Below are positions 26,167 to 36,700 of a stretch of 64,000 nt of DNA, piece after piece. The notes under the pieces are model-generated. The model was given only the letters and a program-made list of their open reading frames with translations, ran no database searches and was not told the DNA's origin. The stretch's first letter is position 1. The number at the start of each line of letters is the position of its first letter. A program made the translations under genes and the position numbers. The DNA comes from Phytohabitans rumicis (GTDB lineage: Bacteria; Actinomycetota; Actinomycetes; Mycobacteriales; Micromonosporaceae): the NCBI RefSeq assembly GCF_011764445.1, contig NZ_BLPG01000001.1, forward strand, positions 7,147,001 through 7,211,000, written 5' to 3'.

Positions 26167-26681
26167 TGAGCGTGTTGGCGCTGGCCGCGGCCGGTTGCAG
26201 CGACACCACGTCGCCCGCGAGCGATGACCCGGCGAGCGCGCCTAGCCTATCCGCGCCGCCGCAGAGCATGCGCAGTGCCGCCGAGGCGCAAGCGTTGGCC
26301 GCCTGGCAAGGGATGTGGCAGGCATACGCCCGGGCCGGGTTGACTGCGAATTCGGCCGATCCGGACCTGGCCCGATACGCACGTGACCGCGCCCTGGCGA
26401 CTCTGACCGCCGGCCTGAAGTCCTATAAGGACAAAGGACAGGTTCTGAAGGGTGAGATTGTCACCGATCCACGCGTATCGAACGCGACACCGGACGTGGA
26501 CCCGACAACCGTGACGATCACTGACTGCGTCGACGACAGCCGGTTCCTGGTCTACAAGGCTTCTGGCGAGCTGTTGAACGACATTCCGGGTGGGCGCCGC
26601 TCGGCCTTGGCCACCGTGACGAAAAGCAACGGTGGCTGGAAGGTGTCGAGCTTTGGAGTACAGGACCCTGACACATGTTGA
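26133..26681 (+). CDS. Tad-operon lipoprotein
   Basis: 182 residues from ATG 26133 (GCGAGGA just before it). Lipoprotein signal peptide MRGRVWRVVAVVSVLALAAA with lipobox LAAAGC, so it is lipid-anchored on the outer face of the membrane. The mature part begins with a Ser/Pro linker, then a compact domain (AEAQALAAWQGMWQAYARAG, YARDRALATLTAGLKSYKDK) ending in KVSSFGVQDPDTC. Position at the head of the pilus operon suggests an assembly or anchoring role. Stop overlaps the next start. Confidence 0.75.
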   Translation: MRGRVWRVVAVVSVLALAAAGCSDTTSPASDDPASAPSLSAPPQSMRSAAEAQALAAWQGMWQAYARAGLTANSADPDLARYARDRALATLTAGLKSYKDKGQVLKGEIVTDPRVSNATPDVDPTTVTITDCVDDSRFLVYKASGELLNDIPGGRRSALATVTKSNGGWKVSSFGVQDPDTC

Positions 26682-27516
26682 TGCTGAAGACGACTTTTCT
26701 GCCCGCGCTGGCCGGCCTGGTCCTGGCTGGTGTCGTCGCTGCCGCCGCTCCCGCGCATGCCGACGGGGAATCGGCGGCGTCGATTGTTCGGAGAACAGCA
26801 CCACCGCCGAGTGTGGCCTACATGCCGGCACGCCCGCCCAGGCGGGCAGCCCCAACGACAACGGCTCAGGCAACCAGTCGGGCGGCTCTGGCGAGCCGAC
26901 ACGATGCCGCTACGAGCGGGTGCAGCCGCAGTTGCCGCCGCCGGCGGGCGCGGGACCGGGCGCCTGGTACGTGCGCGCCTGCGAACGAGAGGCCGGCGGA
27001 GTGTCACAGACCCAGCCGATGTGGCTGACCGACCCACCGGCCCCGGATCCGTCGGTCCTTGCCCAGGATGCGGTGTCCCGGCTGCACCTGCCCGCCCCGG
27101 GCATCCACACCAATCCGGACGCGGCGCAGGCCGACGTGTTGGTGTGGGTACCGGTGTGGTTGTGGGTCGACGGTTTGTCGTGGGCGTCGCGGTCGGCGAC
27201 GGCTGCGGTGCCGGGGATGAGCGTTACCGCGACGGCCACTGCGAAGAAGGCGGTGTGGCGGCTCGGGGACGGCGCGGTGCAGGCGTGCGGTCAGGGCAGC
27301 GTGTGGCGGCCCGGAACGGATCCGCGTGCCGCGTCGCCGACATGTGGGTACACCTACGACCGCGCTGGCGTGATGACGGTGACGGTGACCGTCACCTGGG
27401 CGGTGGCGTGGCGCGGCGGCGGCCAGGCCGGCACCGTGCCGGACCTGACTACCACGGCGAACCTGCCCTTGCGGGTTGTGGAGGCGCCGGCGTTGAACAC
27501 GGCCGGCGGGCGGTGA
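26675..27516 (+). CDS. Secreted protein, frameshifted at 26765-26768
   Basis: ATG 26675 begins a good Sec signal peptide (LPALAGLVLAGVVAAAAPAHA). Right after the cleavage site the frame fails in GGGG at 26765-26768. One added G joins it to GIGGVDCSENSTTAECGLHA and onward to the stop at 27516, about 280 residues. The mature protein has paired cysteines, repeated WVPVWLWVDGLSW-type strands and VTVTVTWAVAWRGGG, suggesting an extracellular beta-rich domain. Exported component of the Tad locus; family not recognised. Confidence 0.6.
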
Positions 27517-27519
27517 GCG

Positions 27520-28200
27520 GTGGTGTCATCGACGCAGACTCTGACCACCCCATCCGGCGGATCCGCCGGCTACCCGGCGGGGTTGGCGGCCGGTTCGCCG
27601 GGCCTGCGGCGCCGGGTCAGTCCGGTGCGGGTGCTGTTGGCGGTGGCGCTGATTCTCGGGTTCGGGCTGGCCGGCGCCGTGGTGGCTGGTCAGCTCGACG
27701 CTCGCCAGCCCGTCCTGGTTGCGGCACGTCCGGTCAGCGCCGGGCAGGTCATCGCCGACGCCGACATCACAGTCGTCCGCGTCGGTGCCGACTCGGGCGT
27801 GGCGACGATTGCCGGTAGCGCGCGTGCGCGCGTGGTGGGCAGCCGGGCGGTGCTGCCGCTGGCGGCCGGCACGCTGCTGTCACCGGCCCATGTTGGCGCT
27901 CCGGCGTGGCCTCCGCCGGGTCAGGCGGTGACCGCGGCGCTGGTCAAGGCGGGCCGTATGCCGTCCGGTGTCATCGCCGGCAGCCGGGTGACGGTGCTGG
28001 CCCTGCCCGCCGCGAACCCGGCCAGCGGCGTCACGAGCGGCCAGGTGGTGCGGGCCGAGGCGACGGTGGTGTCGGTGCAACCGGTCGGTGACCTGGCCTC
28101 AGATGTGGCGGTGTCGCTGCTGCTGGCCGAGGGGGACGCGACCCGGGTGGCGTCCGCAGCCGGCGAGGTGACGTTGGTCCAACTCGGCGCAGGGCAGTGA
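27520..28200 (+). CDS. CpaB/RcpC-like SAF-domain protein
   Basis: 226 residues from GTG 27520. One N-terminal membrane helix (VRVLLAVALILGFGLAGAVV), then an SAF domain (VLVAARPVSAGQVIADADIT, RAVLPLAAGTLLSPAHVG) and a second beta domain (GVIAGSRVTVLALPAANPAS). CpaB/RcpC proteins act in the cell envelope as channel or alignment factors of Tad pili. GTGA overlap with the next gene. Confidence 0.8.
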   Translation: MVSSTQTLTTPSGGSAGYPAGLAAGSPGLRRRVSPVRVLLAVALILGFGLAGAVVAGQLDARQPVLVAARPVSAGQVIADADITVVRVGADSGVATIAGSARARVVGSRAVLPLAAGTLLSPAHVGAPAWPPPGQAVTAALVKAGRMPSGVIAGSRVTVLALPAANPASGVTSGQVVRAEATVVSVQPVGDLASDVAVSLLLAEGDATRVASAAGEVTLVQLGAGQ

Positions 28201-29006
28201 GTCGAATGTTGGTCGCGGTCGCGTCGGTGAAAGGCGCGCCCGGGGTGACCACCCTGGCCGTGGGTCTGGCGGCGCTGTGGCCACGGCCGGGCGCGGTGCT
28301 GGTCGAGGGTGACCCGGCCGGCGGGGACCTGTGGGCCCGGTTCGGGCATCACCCCAGCCCTGGGTTGGCGGGGCTGGCCGCCGCCACCGTGCACCCGGCG
28401 GCGGGGCAGGATCTGCGCGCACACCTGCAACGGCTGCCGGTGGGCGTGGACGCGGTATTGGCCCCACCGGGTGACGGCGCCGCGGCCTCGGTGCGCATGC
28501 TGGCCGACCGCGGAACGGGCATACTGCGGCGGGCGGCCGGGTCGTCGACAGTGGTGCTGGACCTCGGCCGCCTCGAGCCGGGCGGTCCGAATCTTGCGTT
28601 GGCCGGTGCGGCCGACCAGGTGTTGCTGCTGGCCCGCCCGGAACTGGCGGAGCTGAACCAGGTCGGGGCGCGGCTGCCGTGGCTGCTGCCGCGCCTGGCG
28701 GGCCGGTTGTGGCTGGTCCCCGCCGGATCCGGCCGGGTGCCGACCGGGCAGATCACCCGGGCTCTGGGGGTTTCGGTCATCGGCGCTGTGCCGCACAGCC
28801 GGTGGGGTGCGCCCGCGTTGGCCGGGCAACTGCAGGTGCCGAACTGGCGGCGGCTGGCATGGGGTCGGGCTGTCGCCCGCATCGCCGAGGCGTTGGCAGC
28901 GACCGAACCGGCGCCTGCCCTGGGCACGCCGCTGCTGCCGCCGGCGGTCTCCCCGGTCCTGCACGCCCCGCAACCCCACGCCGAGCCGGTGCGGGCACCG
29001 CGATGA
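28197..29006 (+). CDS. tadZ: TadZ/CpaE-like MinD-family ATPase
   Basis: 269 residues. Deviant Walker A region VASVKGAPGVTTLAVGLAAL at the N-terminus, VLVEGDPAGGDLWARFG, and STVVLDLGRLEPGG as Walker B-like strand: the ParA/MinD fold used by TadZ/CpaE to place the pilus machine. The usual lysines of Walker A are replaced (GAPGVTT), as in many TadZ proteins. GTGA overlap with cpaB upstream and ATGA overlap with tadA downstream. Confidence 0.8.
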   Translation: MSRMLVAVASVKGAPGVTTLAVGLAALWPRPGAVLVEGDPAGGDLWARFGHHPSPGLAGLAAATVHPAAGQDLRAHLQRLPVGVDAVLAPPGDGAAASVRMLADRGTGILRRAAGSSTVVLDLGRLEPGGPNLALAGAADQVLLLARPELAELNQVGARLPWLLPRLAGRLWLVPAGSGRVPTGQITRALGVSVIGAVPHSRWGAPALAGQLQVPNWRRLAWGRAVARIAEALAATEPAPALGTPLLPPAVSPVLHAPQPHAEPVRAPR

Positions 29007-30309
29007 CCAGGCCGCCGGGTGTGCTCGTCGATGGGTGGCGGCGGTCGCCGCATCAGGACGCAATCGATCAGCTACGCCGCCAGGTCTCGGACGGGTTGGC
29101 CGCGGCCGATCCGCTGCTGTCCGGTCCGGACCGGGACCGGCTGGTGCACGAGCTGGTCGGGAAGGCGCTGAACGCGCACGCGGCGGCGCGGCTCGCAGTC
29201 GGGCAGATGCCTCTTGACCCGCCGGTCGAGGCGCAGGTCGCCGCCGCGCTGCGGGACGCGTTCTCCGGCCTGGGTCCGCTGGAGCCGTGGCTGGCCGACC
29301 AGGCGGTGACGAACCTCTTCCTCAACGGTCCGGTGGTCTGGGTCACCTACGCCGACGGTCGAAAGGAGCGGGTGCCGCCGCTGTTCGCGTCCCGGGACGA
29401 GCTGGTCGACCTGGTGCGGTCCATCGCGGCCCGCGCCGGGGCGGACGAGCGCCGGTTCGACCGGGGGTGCCCCGGGTCTCCGTGAGATTGCCGGACGGGT
29501 CCCGGCTGTTCGCGACCTTGCTGTCGCGGGAGCCGTCGGTGTCGATCCGCCGCCACACCCTGCTCGACGTCGACCTGGACCAACTGGCCGCACGGTACGG
29601 GGTGATGGACCGGGTGCTGCGGGACCTGCTGGCGGCGATGGTCCGCGCCCGAAAGAACATCATCATCTGCGGTGGTCCGGCCACCGGGAAGACCACGTTC
29701 CTGCGCGCCTGCGCGAAAGCGATCCCCTCGTCGGAGCGGTTGGTGACCATCGAGGACACCGACGAGCTCGCCCTCGATTTGGATCCGGCTCACCCGGACT
29801 GTGTGGCGATGCAGGCGCGGGAGCCGAACGTGGAGGGCGAAGGTGGGGTCGACCTGGCCGAGCTGGTGCGGTGGGGGCTGCGGATGTCACCGGACCGGGT
29901 CATCCTCGGCGAGGCCCGCGGCGGCGAGGTGGTGCCGGTCCTGAACTGCATGTCCCAGGGCAACGACGGCAGCATGGCCACGATCCACACCTCCACGTCG
30001 AAGCAGGCGTTCACCAAGCTGATGACGTACGCCGCACAAAGTGAGCAGCGGCTGCCGTTCGAAGCGACCGCGCCGCTGATCGGCGCCGCCGTGCACTTCG
30101 TCGTGCACCTGGCCTGGTCCGCCGACGGGGTACGGGTGGTCTCCTCGATCCGAGAAGTGGTCGGCGCGCAGGGCACCGAGGTCATCTCCAACGAAGTCTT
30201 CACGCCCGGCGCCGACCGCCGCGCCCTGCCGGGGGCACCGCTGCGGGCCGCCACGCTGGACGAGCTGGCCGCCGCGGGGTTCAACCCCGACCTGCTGCAG
30301 GGCTGGTGA
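29003..30309 (+). CDS. tadA: TadA/CpaF pilus assembly ATPase, frameshifted at 29463-29467
   Basis: About 435 residues after adding one G to GGGGG at 29463-29467; as written it stops early. N-terminal segment DGLAAADPLLSGPDRDRLVH and LGPLEPWLADQAVTNLFLNG are typical of TadA. The second part holds Walker A CGGPATGKTTFLRACAKAIP, the Asp box VTIEDTDELALD, Walker B RMSPDRVILGEARGGEV and the His box GSMATIHTSTSKQAFTKLM. It is the hexameric motor that drives Flp pilus assembly at the inner face of the membrane. Every catalytic motif is intact, which argues for a sequencing deletion. Confidence 0.88.
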
Positions 30310-31171
30310 CCATGGTCGCCTTGTTCGCCCTGTTCGGCGCCGGGATCGGCGGCGCCGTCGTACTGCTGGCCTTCGGCCTGCGACCACCGGCGCGGCCAAC
30401 CCGACGCGCGAGCCGTGGCATGCCGGCCAAAGGCTCCATGGTTCGGGTAGCCGGCGTCCTCACGGTCGCGGCGGTCGTGGGGGCGGCCACCCGGTGGCCG
30501 GTCGCGGCGATCCTGGCCGGCCTGGCCGCGTGGTCGCTGCCCGCCGTGCTGGGACCGGACCGCGCGCACCGGCAGATGCTGGCCCGGGTCGAGGCGATCG
30601 CCGCCTGGGCTGAAGACCTGGCCGGCACGCTGCGTTCGGCCGCCGGGCTGGAACAAGCCATCGTGCAGACCGCGCAGGTCGCCCCAGCGCAGATCCGTGC
30701 CGAGCTGATGGCGCTGGCGGCCGCGCCGCGGGCCGGGATCAAGCTCCCGGACGCGTTACGTCAGTTCGCGACGTCGATGGCCGACCCGACCGCGGACCTG
30801 GTCACCAACGTGCTGCTGCAAGCCTCGCAACACCAGGCCAGGGACATCGCGGCCAGCCTGGCCGGGGTCGGACGCGCGGCCCGTCAGCACGCGGCGGCGC
30901 GGCTGCGGATCGCGACCGGCCGGGCCCGAACCCGCACCGCCACCCGCATCATCATCGCCGTCGTGCTGGGCTGCGCTGCCGGGCTGACGCTGTTCGCCCA
31001 CGACTTCCTGGCCCCCTACGGCAGCCCCGCCGGCCAACTGATCCTGGCCGTGATCGGCGCCATGTTCGCCGGCTGCCTGCTCTGGCTGGTCCGCACCGGC
31101 CGGGTACCCGACCTGCCCAGAATCCTGACAAACCTCGACAACCCGGCAGCAACCCAAGGGGCGACCGGTGA
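30306..31171 (+). CDS. tadB: TadB-like membrane protein (T2SSF), frameshifted at 31158-31161
   Basis: Starts at GTG 30306 (overlapping the tadA stop) or ATG 30312. Membrane helices at the N-terminus, then the cytoplasmic T2SSF core (RVEAIAAWAEDLAGTLRSAA, GLEQAIVQTAQVAP, GIKLPDALRQFATSMADPTA) and two C-terminal helices (IIIAVVLGCAAGLTLFAHDF, LILAVIGAMFAGCLLWLV). As written, the frame does not stop but runs on into tadC in an arginine-rich shadow. Adding one G to GGGG at 31158-31161 ends it at TGA 31169-31171, a GTGA overlap with tadC. Inner-membrane platform protein. Confidence 0.82.
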
Positions 31172-32034
31172 ACGCACTCATCGTGATCGGCGCTGGCCTC
31201 GGCGCCGCCGTCGCCGCGCTGGTCGCCGCGCTCGCACCGGCCCGCACCACCCTGGCCCAGACCCTTGCGGCGCTGCATGGACCACCCCTACAACCCTCGA
31301 CGGGTCGACAACGCTTTCGGCGAAGCCTGACCGCCCCGTTGACCCGGGCCGGGCTGCCCCGCCCGCAGACCCTCCGCGACCTGGCGGTCCTCGACCGCGA
31401 CCCACACGCGTTTCTGGCCGGCCAACTCGGCCTGGCCGGGCTCGGCCTGCTCGCACCCACGGCGACCGTCGCCGTGGTCAACCTGATGGGTGCGGGGATC
31501 GGTTGGAGCGTCCCGATATGGCTCGGTCTAGTCGTTGCCGCCGGCGGTTACCTGCTCAGCGAGGTATCCGTCCACGAGGAGGCCGAACAGCGGCGCCGGC
31601 TGATCCGCCACACCCTGGCCGCGCTGCTGGACATCGTCCCACCCGCCTTGGCCGCCGGCGCCGGCATCGAGCAAGCCCTCACCGATACCTCCGAGATCGC
31701 CTCCGGCTGGGCCGCCCGCCGGATCCGACGCACCCTCGCCACGGCGCGGCTGACCCGCCAGCCGATCTGGCAGGCCCTTGGCCAGCTCGGCCAGGACACC
31801 GGCGTCATCGAACTGGAGCAGCTGGCCGGCACCCTGCAACTGGCCTCCGACGAGGGCACCCGGATCCGCGAGGCGCTCACCGCCCGCGGCCAGGCCCTGT
31901 CGCAGCGGCTGGCCGCCGAACTGGAAGCCCAAGCCGAAGCCGCCACCGAACGCATGTCCATCCCGCTGATGGCGTTGACCAGCGTGTTCCTGCTGTTCCT
32001 CGTCTACCCAGCGATGGCAGCACTCCAACCATAA
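31168..32034 (+). CDS. tadC: TadC-like membrane protein (T2SSF)
   Basis: 288 residues from GTG 31168. Membrane helices MNALIVIGAGLGAAVAALVA, LGLAGLGLLAPTATVAVVNL and IPLMALTSVFLLFLVYPAMA surround the T2SSF cytoplasmic domain (HTLAALLDIVPPALAAGAGI, EQALTDTSEIASGW, GTLQLASDEGTRIREALTAR). Works with TadB as the pilus platform. Confidence 0.87.
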   Translation: MNALIVIGAGLGAAVAALVAALAPARTTLAQTLAALHGPPLQPSTGRQRFRRSLTAPLTRAGLPRPQTLRDLAVLDRDPHAFLAGQLGLAGLGLLAPTATVAVVNLMGAGIGWSVPIWLGLVVAAGGYLLSEVSVHEEAEQRRRLIRHTLAALLDIVPPALAAGAGIEQALTDTSEIASGWAARRIRRTLATARLTRQPIWQALGQLGQDTGVIELEQLAGTLQLASDEGTRIREALTARGQALSQRLAAELEAQAEAATERMSIPLMALTSVFLLFLVYPAMAALQP

Positions 32035-32070
32035 AAGATGATCATGAAATTCGGCGAGAGGAGATCGACA

Positions 32071-32277
32071 ATGCGCACCGTGATCAGGGCCGTCGTGGCC
32101 CGACTGAACACCGCCATCCAGGGACGCATCGCGCAGGCGAGGCGGGAACCAGACCGGGGCAGCCACGCCGTGGAGTACGCGATCGGCATCGCCGCCGGCG
32201 CCGGCGTGATCATCGGCCTGTACGCCTCCTACAAGTCAGGCGTCGCCGGTGTCGTCCAGGGCTGGGTGCTCAAGTAA
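32071..32277 (+). CDS. Flp-type pilin-like protein (68 aa)
   Basis: ATG 32071 is chosen for GAGAGGAG seven bases upstream. After a basic leader ending REPDRG there is a class IV prepilin junction, G then SHAVEYAIGIAAGAGVIIGL, with the conserved Glu at +5 of the mature protein, followed by YASYKSGVAGVVQGWVLK. This is the expected major pilin or pseudopilin of the Tad machine; a prepilin peptidase is not encoded in the window. Confidence 0.8.
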   Translation: MRTVIRAVVARLNTAIQGRIAQARREPDRGSHAVEYAIGIAAGAGVIIGLYASYKSGVAGVVQGWVLK

Positions 32278-32337
32278 CCCCGCACCAGGGACAGCAAAGC
32301 GGTCCGCCGGCATTCCAGCAGGACAGGAGGGACAAAA

Positions 32338-32754
32338 TTGCCAGCACGGCATATCGACGGTCGGCGTGCGACGGCACGACCGCGTCGCCGGTCAGGACGG
32401 GGCGACCGTGGCTCCACCGCGGTCGAGCTCGCGGTCGGCTTTCCCATCCTGATCGGTCTGGTGCTGCTGTTCGGACAGGCATTCGTCTGGGGCGTGGGCT
32501 GGCTGGCCGCGCAGGCGGCGGCCGACCACGCCGCACAAACCGCCCGCGTCGTCGACGGCAGCGAGGCCGCGGGAAACGCTGACGCCCACGACCTGCTGGC
32601 CCAACTCGGCGGCCGGTTCCTGGACGACCCAACCGTCCACATCCAGCGGGGGCCGTGGACTACGACGGTCACCATCGCCGGGACCGCCCATGGGCTGCCG
32701 CTTCCGATCACCGTGACCGTTCACGCCCCGACCGAAAGCGTCGTGCCGCGATGA
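32338..32754 (+). CDS. TadE-like minor pseudopilin 1
   Basis: 138 residues from TTG 32338, fixed by AGGAGGG upstream. Leader ends GRGDRG, then STAVELAVGFPILIGLVLLF with Glu at +5, the TadE prepilin-like signature. The external part has WTTTVTIAGTAHG and ends in a beta segment. ATGA overlap with the next gene. Confidence 0.8.
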   Translation: MPARHIDGRRATARPRRRSGRGDRGSTAVELAVGFPILIGLVLLFGQAFVWGVGWLAAQAAADHAAQTARVVDGSEAAGNADAHDLLAQLGGRFLDDPTVHIQRGPWTTTVTIAGTAHGLPLPITVTVHAPTESVVPR

Positions 32755-33248
32755 GTCGAGGCAGCAACGGCAGCCCGCGCACACCGGGTAGGCCACACCC
32801 GGCCGCTCGGACACGCGGCGACCGCGGCGCGGTCGCGGTCGAGTTCGCGATCGGCCTGCCGATGCTGGTGCTGGCCGGGCTTCTGATCGCCGGCTCCATC
32901 GTGATGGCCCGCACCAACCTGGACGTCAATACCGCCGCGGCGGCCGCCGCTCGGGCGGCGTCGCAGTCGCGGGACGCCGCCACGGCACGGGCCGCGGCCA
33001 ACGACGCCGCCCAGAGCAATCTCGCCGGCCGCTGTACGACCCTGTCCGTGCAGGTCGACACGAGCGGGTTCCGCCGCGGTGGACTGGTTACGGTCACCGT
33101 GGAGTGCATCGCTGCCGTCCGGCGGCTCACTGGCTTGGGTTTGCCAGGCACGATGGCCTTCACCGCGACGGCCGCCAGTCCGGTAGACGTCTTTCGCGGT
33201 GTGCCGATCCACCTGGTGCGACCGCAGCCGGGAGGCCGGAATGTGTGA
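32751..33248 (+). CDS. TadE-like minor pseudopilin 2
   Basis: 165 residues from ATG 32751. Leader ends TRGDRG, then AVAVEFAIGLPMLVLAGLLI (Glu at +5). A following alanine-rich helix (TNLDVNTAAAAAARAASQSR) and a VTVTVEC strand match the TadE family. Overlaps the next gene by 8 bases. Confidence 0.8.
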   Translation: MSRGSNGSPRTPGRPHPAARTRGDRGAVAVEFAIGLPMLVLAGLLIAGSIVMARTNLDVNTAAAAAARAASQSRDAATARAAANDAAQSNLAGRCTTLSVQVDTSGFRRGGLVTVTVECIAAVRRLTGLGLPGTMAFTATAASPVDVFRGVPIHLVRPQPGGRNV

Positions 33249-33702
33249 CCGGCGCCGCCGTGCGGTCCCCGACCCCGCCGCGATGCGACTGCGTTGGCGG
33301 CCGGACGACCACGGCGCGGCTACCATCCAAATCCTCTACATCGTCCTCATTGGACTGATGTTTGCCGCGGCGATCATCGGAGGCGGGAGCGTGCTGGCCG
33401 CCCGGTCCCAGGGCTACAGCCTGGCCCAGTCCGCTGCCCGGGCCGGCGCGCAACAGATCGACCTCGCCGCCTACCGGGCCACCGGGCAATTACGCCTGGA
33501 CCCGGCTCGGGCGGCGCAAGCCGCCTTGCAGTTCCTTGCCGCGGCCGGTGCGACCGGCAGCGTCGACGGGGTCACCGCCGCCACGATTACCGTGACCGTC
33601 ACCAGCAGGCAAGCCACGCCCGCCCTGCGCACCTTCGGCCATCCCACGGTGACGGTGACGTCGACCGCGTCAGCCACCGCCACGCCGGTAGAGCCGGCCT
33701 GA
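33241..33702 (+). CDS. TadE/TadG-like minor pseudopilin 3
   Basis: 153 residues from ATG 33241 (GGGAGG upstream). Leader with DDHG, then AATIQILYIVLIGLMFAAAI: the hydrophobic helix of a pseudopilin, with Gln in place of the usual Glu at +5. A helix GYSLAQSAARAGAQQIDLAA and ATITVTVTSRQ strands follow. The altered +5 residue suggests a distinct role at the tip or base. Confidence 0.7.
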   Translation: MCDRRRRAVPDPAAMRLRWRPDDHGAATIQILYIVLIGLMFAAAIIGGGSVLAARSQGYSLAQSAARAGAQQIDLAAYRATGQLRLDPARAAQAALQFLAAAGATGSVDGVTAATITVTVTSRQATPALRTFGHPTVTVTSTASATATPVEPA

Positions 33703-33733
33703 CCAGATGCCACCGAGGCGAGGGGAGGTGTCG

Positions 33734-36700
33734 ATGGTGCTGATGCACTGGATCGGCCGGCTCGTGGTGCGGTCGGCCAGCGCCGTCGCGGTGCTCGTCG
33801 TGGTCGCCGGTGTGCCGGCCGGCCTGGCGTACTTCGTCGGCTGGCCCCTGCCCGACCGGCTTCCGGGCAGCGTGGCAGACGTCGCGGCGCTGCTGGCCCG
33901 GGACTTCGACGACGCCGCCGTGGTCAAGGTGCTGGCGGTCGCGCTGTGGCTGGTGTGGGCGGCGTTCTGCCGCGCCCTCGCGGTGGAGGTGCAGGCGGCG
34001 CGCCGAGGCCGGGCCAGCCGGCGCCTGCGGCTGATCTCCCCGATGCAGGCCCTCGCGGCCATGCTTGTCGCCGGCCTCGCCGCCGGTCCCGGCGCCACCT
34101 TCACGGCGGCGGCCGCCACGCCCGGTGCCGTGGTCTCGGCCACGGCCGTGACAACATCCCATGCGTCGTTTGCCGCCCCGCAGCCGATGGCGACCTGGTC
34201 TGAAGTACCGACCGGTACGGCGGCTCGCACCAGCCTGCCTGCCGGCCCGGCCGCGCCGAGCAAGGCACGCCCGGCCACAGCCGGCGTGCAGGACTTGCCC
34301 CGGTTCGCCGTGGTCGCCGCCGACGGGCCGATCACTGTCGCGACCGCGGGTCGCCAGTACACCGCCACCGTCCAACGTGGAGATACTCTGTGGGAGATCG
34401 CGCAGGTGTGGCTGGGAAACCCGCACCGATGGGTGGAGATCTACGACCTCAACAAGGCCCGCTACGACCGGCACGGCCGAATGCGCGGCGGCCACCACAT
34501 CGAACCAACCTGGATACTGACCCTGCCCGACGACGCCCACCCACCCGCCGGCGCTCAACCGGCCGCGCCCACCCATCCGAAACCACCACCGGCACCGCGC
34601 ACGACGCCTCCACCGCCGCCCACGTCAGCGGCGCCAAGCCAGCCCGGGGACCGGCAGGAGCCCGACGGCGTCGTCGAACCCCACCAACCGCCGGCCACTT
34701 CGCCGCCGTCCGACCAGACCACCGCCAGCCCGGCGGAGCCATCGACAGCGGCCGAACGCCCGCAGCACAGTTCCAGCGACGACACCGGCGTCGCGATCCG
34801 GAACGGCTGGGTCACCATCGGGCTCGCTGCCGCGCTTGCCGCCGCCGCGGCCGTGGTGTGGTTACGTCGCCGGCACCGCTACAACCCACGCACCGCGCCG
34901 GATCCAGCAACCGATCCCACCCTGCAACCGCTGCCGGCCACGGTCACTCGGCTGCGCCGCGAAGTCCGCCGTCAGGCCCCGCACCTGCTGGAGCCGCCGA
35001 ACCCTGGCCCCACCGTGCGCGAGTACGCCCAGATGGATCCTAAACCACCGCTGCCCGAGCCCGGCCCGCACGGACCGGAACTGGCTGGCTGGGGGCCGCT
35101 TCCCGCGGGCGGATTGGGTCTGACCGGGCCCGGTGCCGCGGGGGCCGCCCGCGCGATGCTCGTGGCGACCCTGTCGGCTGGGCACGCGTTCGACCCGGAC
35201 GCCGAGGCCACCGTGGTGGTGCCGGCCAGTGTGCTGGCCGACCTGGTCGGCGGGCACGCCGTCGTAGACCTGGTCGGATCGATCCCACGGCTGATCGTCA
35301 CCCCCGGCCTGAGCGAGGCGGTCACCCATCTGCACCGGGAGAACCTGGACCGCGCCTGGATCCTGGACCAGCACGACGCGCAAGACCTGACCGAACTACA
35401 CACCCGGTTCCCCGACCACGAACCGTTGCCACCCATGCTGCTGATCGCGGACACACCCGAGCCGGCCAAACGCCACCGCCTGTCGGGCGTTCTGGAACTG
35501 TCCCACGGCATGAGCATCGGCGCGGTCCTGCTCGGCGACTGGCCCGCCGGGACCACCGTGCACGTCGAGCCGGACGGCAGCACCACCGGCGGCGACGGAC
35601 AGCGCCTGTCCACCCTGGACCAGAGAGCCACGATGGACGGCGTCGCCGTGCTGCGCGAGGCACATACCGGCGAGCCACCCGAGCCGGCCGCCGCCGTATA
35701 CCCACCGACGTCTGCGGCCATCGGCGGCTCTGGAACGCCGGCCCCGCCGGCACCCGCAGCGGCACAAGCGCCGCAGGGCCAGGCCGGTACCACCGACCAG
35801 CCGCGCGGCGACCTCGATGACCCCGCCGCTGCCAACGACGCCCCAGACACCGGCGATCAGGACCAAACCACCGATCCGTCGAACGCCGGCTCACCCCCGC
35901 CGCCCGACAGTTCCGGCCGCCGCCCCGACGTGCCGGCCGGTGCCGTCGTCCCGGCCCGGGTGCGGGTCCTCGGACGCGTGGCCATCCTCAAACCGGATGG
36001 CACCGCTGTCGCCGGGCTGCGCCGCAAAGCGGCCGAACTGCTGCTCTACCTCGCCGCGCACCGCGGCGGGGCGGCCATCGACGACATCAAAGAAGCGTTG
36101 TGGCCGGACGCCCCGATGAGCCGGGCCAAGGAACGCCTCGCCACCGACGTGGCCAACCTGCGGGCCAGCCTGCGCTCCGGCGCGCGCATCACCGCGCAGC
36201 AGGCTGAGCCAGACGCCGCGGCGGCACGTAGGCCGCGCGGTGGGAAGAAGCCCGTCGGGCCGGAGTTCGTGCTCAACCCGGGCGGCCGGTACATCTTGGC
36301 CCCCGACCTGGTCGACGTCGACTGGTGGCGGGTAGGCGACGCGGTCGCCGAGGCGAGCACCGCCGCCGACACCCCGGCTCGACAGGCTGCGCTCGAGCGG
36401 GCCGTGGCCGCGTTCGGCGGTCTGCTGTACGACGAGGACGGCACCTACGAGTGGGCCAACGTCGAGGTGGAGGTCAGCCGCCGCCACGGCGTCACCGCAC
36501 ATACCCAACTCGCCGAACTGGTCGGCCCGGACCACCCAGAGCAGGCCGCCGGCTACCTGCAGACCGCGGCAGACCTTGACCCGATCAACGAGGACCTGGC
36601 GGTCGCCGCGATGCGCGCGCACGCCGCCGCCGCAGACATCGACGCCATCCGGGCCCGGTTCAGCCGGCTGTCGCGTGCCCTGCTGGACACCGGCCAGGAA

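Noticed and set aside
31172-32582. Open extension of the TadB frame for a further 470 codons
   Set aside because: Arginine-rich shadow of tadC, flp and tadE; it exists only because of the base missing near 31160.
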